Assembly (NCBI RefSeq): GCF_001559795.1
Contig: NZ_LOHY01000082.1
Location: 1 to 45,062 of the forward strand
Direction: 5' to 3'
From: Pseudostreptobacillus hongkongensis
GTDB taxonomy: Bacteria; Fusobacteriota; Fusobacteriia; Fusobacteriales; Leptotrichiaceae
Length of the DNA: 45,062 nucleotides
This document shows, one piece after another, positions 25,801-32,777 of this stretch (position 1 is the first letter of the stretch; every line of letters begins with the position of its first letter). The translations under genes were made by a program, and so were the position numbers. Under the pieces are notes generated by a model. That model made no database searches, was not told the DNA's origin, and saw only the letters and a list, made by a program, of their open reading frames with translations.

Positions 25801-26616
25801 ATGTTATTAAAGATTGCTGGAATATCAAGATCAGTATATTATTACTATATTAATAAAAAAGATATTGATGAGAAGAATAAAGATATCATTGAAAAACTTA
25901 AAGAAATTTACTATGTAAATAAAGGAAGATACGGTTATCGCAGAGTAACATTGGAATTAAAAAATCAAGGTTTAAATATTAATCATAAAAAAGTACAAAG
26001 ACTTATGAAGAAACTTAATTTACAAAGTATTATCCGTAAAAAAAGAAAATATTCTTCATACAAAGGTCTTATAGGAAAGATAGCTGATAACCATATTAAA
26101 AGAAATTTTGAAGCAACAGCTCCAAATCAAAAATGGTTTACAGATGTGACAGAATTTAATTTAAGAGGAGAAAAGTTATACTTATCACCAATATTAGATG
26201 CTTATGGAAGATATATAGTTTCATATGATATTTCACGTAGTCCTAACTTAGAGCAGATAAATCATATGTTAAATTTAGCATTTAAAGAAAATGAAAATTA
26301 TGAGAATTTGATATTTCATAGTGATCAAGGATGGCAATATCAGCATTATTCATATCAAGAAAAATTGAAAGAGAAGAAGATAATTCAAAGTATGTCAAGA
26401 AAAGGAAATAGTTTAGATAATGGATTAATGGAATGTTTCTTTGGGTTGTTAAAATCAGAAATGTTTTATGAACAAGAAGAAAAATACAAGACATTAGAAG
26501 AATTGAAGGAAGCAATAGAAGATTATATATATTATTACAATAACAAAAGAATAAAGGAAAAATTAAAAGGATTAACTCCTGCTTCTTACAGAAATCAATC
26601 CTTATTAGTTAGTTAA
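25801..26616 (+). CDS. IS3-family transposase OrfB (DDE integrase), copy A
   Basis: A 271-residue catalytic part with an intact rve fold. The DDE triad is in WFTDVTEF, FHSDQGWQYQ and NGLMECFFG; an HTH_21 region (NKGRYGYRRVTLELKNQGL) precedes it, and the C-terminus YIYYYNNKRIKEKLKGLTPASY is complete. The frame is open upstream to about 25750, so the product is most likely made as an OrfAB fusion by -1 frameshifting and not from the ATG at 25801. Confidence 0.92.
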   Translation: MLLKIAGISRSVYYYYINKKDIDEKNKDIIEKLKEIYYVNKGRYGYRRVTLELKNQGLNINHKKVQRLMKKLNLQSIIRKKRKYSSYKGLIGKIADNHIKRNFEATAPNQKWFTDVTEFNLRGEKLYLSPILDAYGRYIVSYDISRSPNLEQINHMLNLAFKENENYENLIFHSDQGWQYQHYSYQEKLKEKKIIQSMSRKGNSLDNGLMECFFGLLKSEMFYEQEEKYKTLEELKEAIEDYIYYYNNKRIKEKLKGLTPASYRNQSLLVS

Positions 26617-26640
26617 ATTAATTTGTCCAACTTTTTGGGG

Positions 26641-26970
26641 TCAGTACAATTCTGCTTCTTTTTTTAATTTTTTCCCTACTTTAACTTTTATGAACTTATT
26701 ATTTTTAAAAGTTTTCTCTAAATTCTTTGAAAACCCATTCAATAGATCCTTAACTGAATTTTCTATAATCCTGTTTGCTAATTCTTCTATATCATCATCA
26801 ATATAACTTTTATGAATCAAGCCACACTGAGGACACCATAATTCAATTAAATCTTCATTTTCATAATCATCAATAGAAATCATAAACTTTTCACCATATG
26901 ATGGGCATTTCATTTGAATGAATCCATCCTTATCTCCATGTATTGTAATTTCATATTTCATTTCCGACAT
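26641..26970 (-). CDS. Zinc-ribbon-like hypothetical protein, 3' end formed by the IS
   Basis: About 109 residues, start placed at MSEMKYE because GGGAGGAG lies before it. Two cysteine knuckles are expected: the second is intact (LWCPQCGLIH), but the first reads KCPSYGEKF, with Tyr in place of the usual second Cys, so only three zinc ligands remain. The C-terminus is basic (VKVGKKLKKEAELY). The last codon and stop (TAC TGA) lie within the terminal inverted repeat of IS copy A, so the gene was cut and acquired a stop from the element. It follows an XRE gene by 11 nt. Function unknown. Confidence 0.6.
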   Translation of the reverse strand: MSEMKYEITIHGDKDGFIQMKCPSYGEKFMISIDDYENEDLIELWCPQCGLIHKSYIDDDIEELANRIIENSVKDLLNGFSKNLEKTFKNNKFIKVKVGKKLKKEAELY

Positions 26971-26981
26971 AAAACTCCTCC

Positions 26982-27182
26982 CTAATCTATACATTCCATA
27001 ATTTCAGATATATCACAATTAAGCTCCTCGCATATTTTTAATATCACATCTGTAGTTACATTTTCATCTTTCTTTAATTTATAAAATGTACTTCTACTAA
27101 TCCCCGTTTTATCGATAAAATCTTTATGCTTTATATCTCTATCAATCAATAGTTTACACAGTTTCTTATAGCTCAATTTCAT
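26982..27182 (-). CDS. XRE/Cro-type helix-turn-helix regulator
   Basis: A 66-residue DNA-binding protein consisting of one HTH domain: LCKLLIDRDIKHKDFIDKTG, then SRSTFYKLKKDENVTTDVIL, then KICEELNCDISEIME. It is divergently transcribed from the methyltransferase gene 131 bp away. An inverted repeat overlaps its own promoter, so it probably autoregulates and may set methyltransferase expression, much like a small R-M regulator. It is distinct from the second XRE protein that precedes the endonuclease. Confidence 0.82.
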   Translation of the reverse strand: MKLSYKKLCKLLIDRDIKHKDFIDKTGISRSTFYKLKKDENVTTDVILKICEELNCDISEIMECID

Positions 27183-27215
27183 TACAAATCGCCTTTTCTT
27201 TCATACTTTTTTATT

Positions 27216-27258
27216 ATTATATCATATAAAAGTTTAATTTTTCAAACTAAATGATATA
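27216..27258 (-). promoter_or_regulatory. Promoter and inverted-repeat operator of the small XRE gene
   Basis: Minus strand: -35 TTGAAA (27240-27245), 18-bp spacer, -10 TATAAT (27216-27221). An imperfect dyad with arms tatatcat...agttt (27218-27235) and aaact...atgatata (27244-27258) covers both boxes, as expected of an autoregulatory operator. Confidence 0.6.
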
Positions 27259-27266
27259 AATAAACC

Positions 27267-27295
27267 TTGCTATTATTCTGAAAAAAGAATATAAT
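27267..27295 (+). promoter_or_regulatory. Sigma-70 promoter of the methyltransferase gene
   Basis: -35 TTGCTA (27267-27272), 17-bp spacer, -10 TATAAT (27290-27295). The start would be near 27302, leaving a very short leader with GGAGGTG (27302-27308) at its very 5' end. Confidence 0.7.
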
Positions 27296-27313
27296 AAAGT
27301 TGGAGGTGAAAAT

Positions 27314-29506
27314 ATGTCGTACATAACCATAAAAGAAGCGTCATGCTTGTGGGGAATAAGTGAAAGAAGAATCACTAAATTATGCAATGAAAATAGAATA
27401 GATGGTGCAATCAAATTCGGATGGAGTTGGGCTATTCCAACAGATGCAAAAAAACCAGATGACGCAAGAGTTAAAAGCGATAAAGAAAAAGTTAACCATA
27501 TTCATTTTCCAGAAGAACCAGTTTTAATACGCAAATGGGCAATGCCAAACAAAAACACATTTAGCATTAAACCAATAAAAGAACTTATATCTGAAGAACT
27601 AACTGATGGTTTGTGGATAGATCCTTTTGCGAATAATAATAAATTTGCGACAATCACAAATGACCTAAATCAAGAGTTTGATACAGATTACCATCTTGAC
27701 GCACTAGATTTTTTTAAATTATTTAATGATAATTCTATTGATGGAATACTGTACGACCCACCCTATTCACCTAGGCAAGTTAGTGAATGCTATAACGATG
27801 TAGGTTATAACGTTACTTGGGACACAACAAAAGCCTCCTTTTGGTCTAATCACAAAAAGGAAATATCCCGTATATTAAAGATTGGCGGAAAAATTATAAC
27901 TTTTGGATGGAATAGTGGCGGTATAGGAATGGCGTACGGTTTTAAAAAAACAAAAATCCTTCTTGTTCCTCATGGAGGATGGCACAACGATACTATTTGT
28001 ACAGTCGAGTTAAAAATCAAAAATAAATCAAATAATAAGTATAATACTGGAGAAAAAGTTCAAATGAAAAAAAAAGAAACTGATAATGATAAAAAGATAA
28101 TAAATTGGATTGAAAATTTACCTGCTGATTTTTGGGATTTCAAATCAGAAGATACACGTGAATTAACTCATGGTTTTCATTCCTATCCAGCAACAATGAT
28201 CTATCCTATAAGTAGAAATATAATAAAAAAGATGAAAGATATTTATACAATAAATTCTCTTTTTGATCCATTTTCTGGATCAGGAACAGTTCCCGTAGAA
28301 GGTATGATTGCCAATATACCAACTGTATATGCAACTGACTTAAATCCACTTTCTATAATTCTCACAAAAGTAAAAACTAAAGTTTTAGATAAATCTGAGC
28401 TTTTAAAATGGCATAATTTAATGAAAGAAAGGATTGAAGAATTAATTAGCGAGAATTCTAATATTATCTCTTCATTAGAAAATTATATAATCGAAAATAA
28501 TATTAATATATACGATAAACATGGTTGGGGAGACAACGCAAAAGAATTTTTAAAGGATTTTATGATTCAACACGGATTTTCTACAGAAATTGTAACAACA
28601 CTTCCTGATTTCAAAAACTTAGGGTATTGGTTTAAGCCTAATGTAGTTTTACATATCCAAATTATAAAAAACGTGTTGGAAACAATGCCTGATTTAAAAA
28701 TAAAAAATTTTTTTATGATTTCTTTAAGTGAAACCATACGATTAGCATCTAATAAAAGAAATGGTGAATTTAAAATGTATAGAATCGATAAGAAGAAATT
28801 ACCTTCTTTTAATCCAAATGTTTTGAATGTATTCTTTGAAATAGTCGATAAAAATATATCTAGAATGGATGAATTTTATAAAATAGTAAATAATAATAAT
28901 TCTATTGTTAAAACAACTCTTGATGATACTAGATTTCTCACAACCATACCAAATAATTCAATAGACTTAATCATAACATCACCTCCATATGGCGATAGTA
29001 GAACAACTGTTGCCTATGGGGAATTTAGCAAACTATCATTGCAATGGGTTGGGCTAGATGAAAATTCCTTAGATATTGACATTAATAAGATTGATAAAGA
29101 ATTATTAGGTGGTAAGAATTTTAATAATGGATTTGAATTCGATTTATGTAGTCCAACCTTAGGAGACGCACTACAGAAAATATCAGCACTCGATATAAAA
29201 AGAAGCGGTGATGTATATAGCTTTTATAACGACCTAAATTCTTGTCTAAGTAAATGCTCACAAAAATCCAAAATAAATACCTATCAATTTTGGGTAGTTG
29301 GAAATAGGACTGTCAAAGGTGTATATTTGAAAACTGATGAAATATTAGTTGAGCTTGCAAAAGAACACAATTTACACCATGTAACAACATTTACAAGGAA
29401 TATCCATAATAAGGTTATGCCATCACTTAATTCACCAACTAACGAAAAAGGAAAAACTGTCACTACAATGACAAATGAATTCATCGTAGTTCTACGAAAA
29501 GTGTAG
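27314..29506 (+). CDS. Fused double DNA methyltransferase of a MvaI/BcnI-type R-M system, with N-terminal HTH
   Basis: A 730-residue protein with three parts. Residues 1-50 form a MerR/excisionase-like DNA-binding domain (YITIKEASCLWGISERRITKL). Residues about 70-235 form a first amino-methyltransferase half with GLWIDPFANN (98-107) and catalytic DPPY (148-151). Residues about 255-730 form a second half with SAM loop FDPFSGSGTVPVEG (317-330) and catalytic SPPY (556-559), typical of N4-cytosine or N6-adenine amino-MTases. It protects host DNA from the convergent endonuclease. Fusion of two MTase domains could serve the two strands of an asymmetrically modified site. Met251 follows GGAG and a 9-A tract lies at the joint. 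Codon use looks less AT-rich than the flanks, suggesting transfer. Confidence 0.85.
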   Translation: MSYITIKEASCLWGISERRITKLCNENRIDGAIKFGWSWAIPTDAKKPDDARVKSDKEKVNHIHFPEEPVLIRKWAMPNKNTFSIKPIKELISEELTDGLWIDPFANNNKFATITNDLNQEFDTDYHLDALDFFKLFNDNSIDGILYDPPYSPRQVSECYNDVGYNVTWDTTKASFWSNHKKEISRILKIGGKIITFGWNSGGIGMAYGFKKTKILLVPHGGWHNDTICTVELKIKNKSNNKYNTGEKVQMKKKETDNDKKIINWIENLPADFWDFKSEDTRELTHGFHSYPATMIYPISRNIIKKMKDIYTINSLFDPFSGSGTVPVEGMIANIPTVYATDLNPLSIILTKVKTKVLDKSELLKWHNLMKERIEELISENSNIISSLENYIIENNINIYDKHGWGDNAKEFLKDFMIQHGFSTEIVTTLPDFKNLGYWFKPNVVLHIQIIKNVLETMPDLKIKNFFMISLSETIRLASNKRNGEFKMYRIDKKKLPSFNPNVLNVFFEIVDKNISRMDEFYKIVNNNNSIVKTTLDDTRFLTTIPNNSIDLIITSPPYGDSRTTVAYGEFSKLSLQWVGLDENSLDIDINKIDKELLGGKNFNNGFEFDLCSPTLGDALQKISALDIKRSGDVYSFYNDLNSCLSKCSQKSKINTYQFWVVGNRTVKGVYLKTDEILVELAKEHNLHHVTTFTRNIHNKVMPSLNSPTNEKGKTVTTMTNEFIVVLRKV

Positions 29507-29532
29507 ATTATACTCTCTCTAAAAAAATAATT

Positions 29533-29583
29533 GGTAAGCATCTTTAATCTGGTTAAATAACCAATCGTGATGCTTACCTTTTT
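29533..29583. terminator. Bidirectional terminator between methyltransferase and endonuclease genes
   Basis: Perfect 10-bp stem GGTAAGCATC/GATGCTTACC (29533-29542 with 29569-29578) with a small inner stem TGGTT/AACCA. It is followed by U5 on the plus strand and preceded by an A-run that serves the minus strand. Confidence 0.85.
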
Positions 29584-29587
29584 AGTT

Positions 29588-30313
29588 TTATCTAGACCAA
29601 ATTTTTACTTTTTTCATAAATAATTCATCAAAATATTGAGGATGTATCCTAAAACCTGTACCATGATCATGAGCCCTACCATCTGGGTACTGCCCTATAC
29701 GAATATCTATTTTTACTACTCCTTTTTCTAATAAGTCCATAAGTCCTTCATAGTCAAAATCAGATAGTTCATACGCTTCATAAAAAAGGAATTCTTCATT
29801 TTTCCCTATATTTCTTGATTTTGCCTTTACATATACCAATGTATGCTTATATTTTTTATAAAACGCCTTCCTTAATTGCTCTCTTTCCCAATAAGCCTCC
29901 TCAATTGTACTATTTCCAATTAGGCTAATCTTTTCATCTAAACACTTAATGCCTAAAGTTTGACCCGTATCAGCTATTCTTGATTGTATATTTGCTGACA
30001 AAGTAGTATGTAAAACCTTTTTTTCATTATCATAATTATCACTTGTATAACCATATGTATTTAACAAATAATTATTGATTCTTGGTGGCTTTGGAGTTTT
30101 GGTAAAAAGTGTTAACATACTCGAATCTGTATCTCTAGCTGCTTTTAATTCGTATACCCCGAAATCAGGTTCTGCTGCATTGTTTTCGTTGATACCTAAT
30201 AAATCTTCCAATGTCTTACCTATTCCTGTAGGACCACTTCTATGTGTCTTAATCCATCCATCGATGCTTATTTCATCCATTTTTCTTTTAAAATCTTCTA
30301 AAGTGCTAATCAT
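29588..30313 (-). CDS. MvaI/BcnI-family type II restriction endonuclease
   Basis: A 241-residue endonuclease. The family signature is clear: RSGPTGIGKTLEDLLGINENN (about 25-45) followed by EPDFGVYELKAAR with active-site Asp50, Glu55 and Lys57 (D-x4-E-x-K), and near the C-terminus HDHGTGFRI, the His motif of BcnI/MvaI enzymes. Known relatives cut CCWGG (MvaI) or CCSGG (BcnI) as monomers; the exact site here cannot be read from sequence. The start at MISTLED is chosen because GGAGG is 9 nt upstream; the earlier ATG has no spacing. It overlaps the controller gene by 8 nt, so C protein and endonuclease are co-translated. Confidence 0.92.
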   Translation of the reverse strand: MISTLEDFKRKMDEISIDGWIKTHRSGPTGIGKTLEDLLGINENNAAEPDFGVYELKAARDTDSSMLTLFTKTPKPPRINNYLLNTYGYTSDNYDNEKKVLHTTLSANIQSRIADTGQTLGIKCLDEKISLIGNSTIEEAYWEREQLRKAFYKKYKHTLVYVKAKSRNIGKNEEFLFYEAYELSDFDYEGLMDLLEKGVVKIDIRIGQYPDGRAHDHGTGFRIHPQYFDELFMKKVKIWSR

Positions 30314-30530
30314 TCTCAGCATCCTCCTTTAAAAATAATTCATATGGTTCAATTTTAAGGGCTATAGAAATTTTCTGAATATTGCCTAGAGATATACTTC
30401 GTTTTTCTCGCTCTATATCACTAATATAAGTACGATGCAAACCAGCTTTAAATGCTAGTTCTTCTTGTGACAATGATTGTTTCAATCGATTTTTCTTTAC
30501 ATTATTTGCAAATATTTTATATATATCCAT
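30306..30530 (-). CDS. XRE-type controller (C) protein of the R-M system
   Basis: A 74-residue single-domain HTH protein typical of R-M controllers: LKQSLSQEELAFKAGLHRTY (recognition helix region about 20-40), ISDIEREKRSISLGNIQKIS, then IALKIEPYELF. Such dimeric proteins bind C-boxes ahead of their own gene, first activating and then limiting endonuclease expression, so that methylation comes first after entry into a new host. The start at MDIYKIF is fixed by GGAGG six bases upstream. The endonuclease gene overlaps it downstream. Confidence 0.88.
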   Translation of the reverse strand: MDIYKIFANNVKKNRLKQSLSQEELAFKAGLHRTYISDIEREKRSISLGNIQKISIALKIEPYELFLKEDAEND

Positions 30531-30564
30531 AGCTATCCTCCTTTTTGTCAGCATACCACTTTTT

Positions 30565-30587
30565 CATACAATATGTCTACATACAAT
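30565..30587 (-). promoter_or_regulatory. Candidate C-box region upstream of the controller gene
   Basis: Two direct copies of ATTGTATG (minus strand, at 30580-30587 and 30565-30572), 15 bp start to start, lie 35-57 bp before the C gene. A related GTATG follows at about 30553-30557. No strong -35/-10 pair is seen, as is usual for activator-dependent C promoters. Confidence 0.45.
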
Positions 30588-30602
30588 AAGTTACACAAAT
30601 AC

Positions 30603-30719
30603 TTATCTCTCAGTTTCCTTTGAAGCTTCTTTCTTCTCAATAGGTTTTGCTTTTTCTTCAGCATTATATTTTTTTATTGTCCAAAGTACAGATTCTTTCT
30701 TTTCTTCTTGGTTTTTCAT
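30603..30719 (-). CDS. Short 38-residue ORF downstream of the SSB-like gene
   Basis: Starts immediately after the SSB-like stop codon (TAG ATG) and encodes MKNQEEKKESVLWTIKKYNA followed by a Lys/Glu-rich tail ending in KETER. It has no recognised domain. Short genes of this style follow SSB-like or antirestriction genes in Firmicutes conjugative elements, and it could be the truncated start of a longer one. Translation would be coupled to the gene upstream. Confidence 0.45.
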   Translation of the reverse strand: MKNQEEKKESVLWTIKKYNAEEKAKPIEKKEASKETER

Positions 30720-31262
30720 CTATTCCTTTGCTTTTAAAAGCTTAGACGATATGATTCTAAAATTAGTATGCTCTTTTCCATTATCATCAATGGATGTTCT
30801 TACCTGACCAAAAAGCTTTACCAAGTCTCCTTGCTTAAAATCCTTTGAAATATCTCCCTTATCTCCATAAGCCGAACAATTTGTATAAGTCTTATTTCCC
30901 TCATCGTCTTTTGACACAACTGAGAAATTAACCACTTTAAAGGCTTCTCCATTCTTATTTTCTCTTTCAATTGCTTCAACCTCACCTACTATATTTCCAA
31001 CAATATTCACCAAATCATTATCTTCTTTTTCAATTGCTACACTTTCTTTAATCTGTCCATTTTCTCTGAGTTCGTCAATCAAGTAATCAAATTCATCATT
31101 AAGTAAGCTCATACTGTCATTATCCATATACTCCTGGTACAACCTATCCAAGGTATCTTTATCATTGATACCTTTTTCAAAACTAATTAGTGCCTTTGCA
31201 AAATCTTCGTGATTTTCGTTTACCATTTGTTCTAGTGTATTTCTCATTTCTTTGTAGTTCAT
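30720..31262 (-). CDS. SSB-like OB-fold protein of conjugative-element type
   Basis: A 180-residue acidic protein. Residues about 1-80 are a helical acidic domain (MNYKEMRNTLEQMVNENHED). The C-terminal half resembles a single-stranded DNA-binding OB-fold: NIVGNIVGEVEAIERENKNG, then KVVNFSVVSKDDEGNKTYTNCSAYGDKGDI, then LVKLFGQVRTSIDDNGKEHTNFRIISSKLL. Such proteins occur in integrative conjugative elements and plasmids, separate from chromosomal ssb. Only a weak ribosome site is seen, and IS copy B begins 54 bp upstream, so its original promoter may be lost. It is probably a relic of the element that brought in the R-M system. Confidence 0.65.
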   Translation of the reverse strand: MNYKEMRNTLEQMVNENHEDFAKALISFEKGINDKDTLDRLYQEYMDNDSMSLLNDEFDYLIDELRENGQIKESVAIEKEDNDLVNIVGNIVGEVEAIERENKNGEAFKVVNFSVVSKDDEGNKTYTNCSAYGDKGDISKDFKQGDLVKLFGQVRTSIDDNGKEHTNFRIISSKLLKAKE

Positions 31263-31366
31263 AATATAACTCTATTTTTCTACTAAAAATAAAGGAGCTG
31301 TCCACAAATAGAATAATGAACTGCACCCATAATCTTGGACACAAGATTGGAGGTGCAGTTTTTTTT

Positions 31367-31876
31367 ATGAGTAAATTAACAATAAAAGATAAAATTGAAA
31401 TATATGAAAGAAGGAAAAAAGGAGAAACAATTTCTTCTTTAACTAAAGCTTTTGATGTTCATGAATCTAATATTAGATATTTAATTACTTTAATTAAAAA
31501 ACATGGATATGATATTTTAAGAAAAGATAAAAATAGAACATATTCTAAAGATTTTAAACTACAAATAATTAATAGAATTTTAATTAGTCATGAGTCTATT
31601 AATTATGTTGCTCTTGATATTGGTTTAGTATCTTCTGGTATTTTACATAATTGGCTTTCAAAATTTAAAGAAAATGGGTATAATGTTATAGAAAAGAAAA
31701 AAGGAAGGAAACCTAAATCTATGACTAAACCTAAGAAAAATAATAAAACATTATCTGAAAAAGAAAAAATTAAACAATTGGAAGATGAACTACTTTATCT
31801 AAAAGCTGAAAATGAATACTTAAAAAAATTGAGAGCTCTAGTTCAAGAAAGGGAGCTAAAAGAGAAGAAAAAGTAA
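31367..31876 (+). CDS. IS3-family transposase OrfA, copy B
   Basis: A 169-residue protein, same as copy A except for single substitutions (for example MSKLTIKD in place of MSKLTRKD and ELLYLKAE in place of EILYLKAE). HTH domains and leucine-zipper helix are intact, and the same AAA AAG slip site precedes the stop (31868-31873). Alone, OrfA of IS3-family elements binds the ends and represses transposition, so it may modulate copy A. Confidence 0.88.
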   Translation: MSKLTIKDKIEIYERRKKGETISSLTKAFDVHESNIRYLITLIKKHGYDILRKDKNRTYSKDFKLQIINRILISHESINYVALDIGLVSSGILHNWLSKFKENGYNVIEKKKGRKPKSMTKPKKNNKTLSEKEKIKQLEDELLYLKAENEYLKKLRALVQERELKEKKK

Positions 31877-31914
31877 GAGTAATAGCCGAACTTAGAGCTA
31901 AATATCCTTTCAAA

Positions 31915-32730
31915 ATGTTATTAAAGATTGCTGGAATATCAAGATCAGTATATTATTACTATATTAATAAAAAAGATATTGATGAGAAGAATAAAGATAT
32001 TATTGAAAAACTTAAAGAAATTTACTATGTAAATAAAGGAAGATACGGTTATCGTAGAGTAACATTGGAATTAAAAAATCAAGGTTTAAATATTAATCAT
32101 AAAAAAGTACAAAGACTTATGAAGAAACTTAATTTACAAAGTATTATCCGTAAAAAAAGAAAATATTCTTCATACAAAGGTCTTATAGGAAAGATAGCTA
32201 ATAACCATATTAAAAGAAATTTTGAAGCAACAGCTCCAAATCAAAAATGGTTTACAGATGTGACAGAATTTAATTTAAGAGGAGAAAAGTTATACTTATC
32301 ACCAATATTAGATGCTTATGGAAGATATATAGTTTCATATGATATTTCACGCAGTCCTAACTTAGAGCAGATAAATCATATGTTAAATTTGGCATTTAAA
32401 GAAAATGAAAATTATGAAAATTTGATATTTCATAGTGATCAAGGATGGCAATATCAGCATTATTCATATCAAGAAAAATTGAAAGAGAAGAAGATAACTC
32501 AAAGTATGTCAAGAAAAGGAAATAGTTTAGATAATGGATTAATGGAATGTTTCTTTGGGTTGTTAAAATCAGAAATGTTTTATGAACAAGAATAAAAATA
32601 CAAGACATTAGAAGAATTGAAGGAAGCAATAGAAGATTATATATATTATTACAATAATAAAAGAATAAAGGAAAAATTAAAAGGATTAACTCCTGCTTCT
32701 TACAGAAATCAATTCTTATTAGTTAGTTAA
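31915..32730 (+). pseudogene. IS3-family transposase OrfB, copy B, truncated by a nonsense codon
   Basis: Matches copy A orfB but codon GAA has become TAA at 32593-32595, ending the protein after FYEQE. All three DDE residues are upstream of the stop, but the last 45 residues (the YIYYYNNKRIKEKLKG region) are lost, which probably destroys activity. The rest of the frame stays readable to 32730, so the mutation is recent. Confidence 0.88.
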
Positions 32731-32777
32731 ATTAATTTGTCCAACTTTTTGGAGTCAGTACTAAAAATTTATATTTT

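Larger units (their letters stand above)
25204..26648 (+). mobile_element. IS150-type insertion sequence (IS3 family), copy A, apparently intact
   Basis: About 1445 bp bounded by imperfect inverted repeats TGAACTGCACCCATAATCTT (left) and TGTACTGACCCCAAAAAGTT (complement of the right end). It contains orfA and orfB in the IS3-family arrangement. The flanking triplets differ (acc / att), so there is no matching target duplication. Nearly identical to copy B at 31317. Confidence 0.9.
31317..32761 (+). mobile_element. IS150-type insertion sequence (IS3 family), copy B, defective
   Basis: Nearly identical to copy A and in the same orientation, with the same left end (TGAACTGCACCC). The right end differs: GGAGTCAGTAC followed by T where copy A has A. 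The flanking triplets TAA (31314-31316) and TAA (32762-32764) could be the target duplication. A nonsense mutation interrupts orfB. Confidence 0.88.

Noticed and set aside
26282-26515. Antisense ORF inside orfB (also 32396-32629)
   Set aside because: Mirror of the conserved transposase coding strand; no ribosome site or promoter; present only because of AT-rich codons.
25204-32761. Composite transposon made of two IS150-type copies
   Set aside because: The two copies flank the R-M genes in direct orientation, but copy B is defective, outer flanks do not match, and the 139-bp repeats lie outside the pair and extend past copy B.
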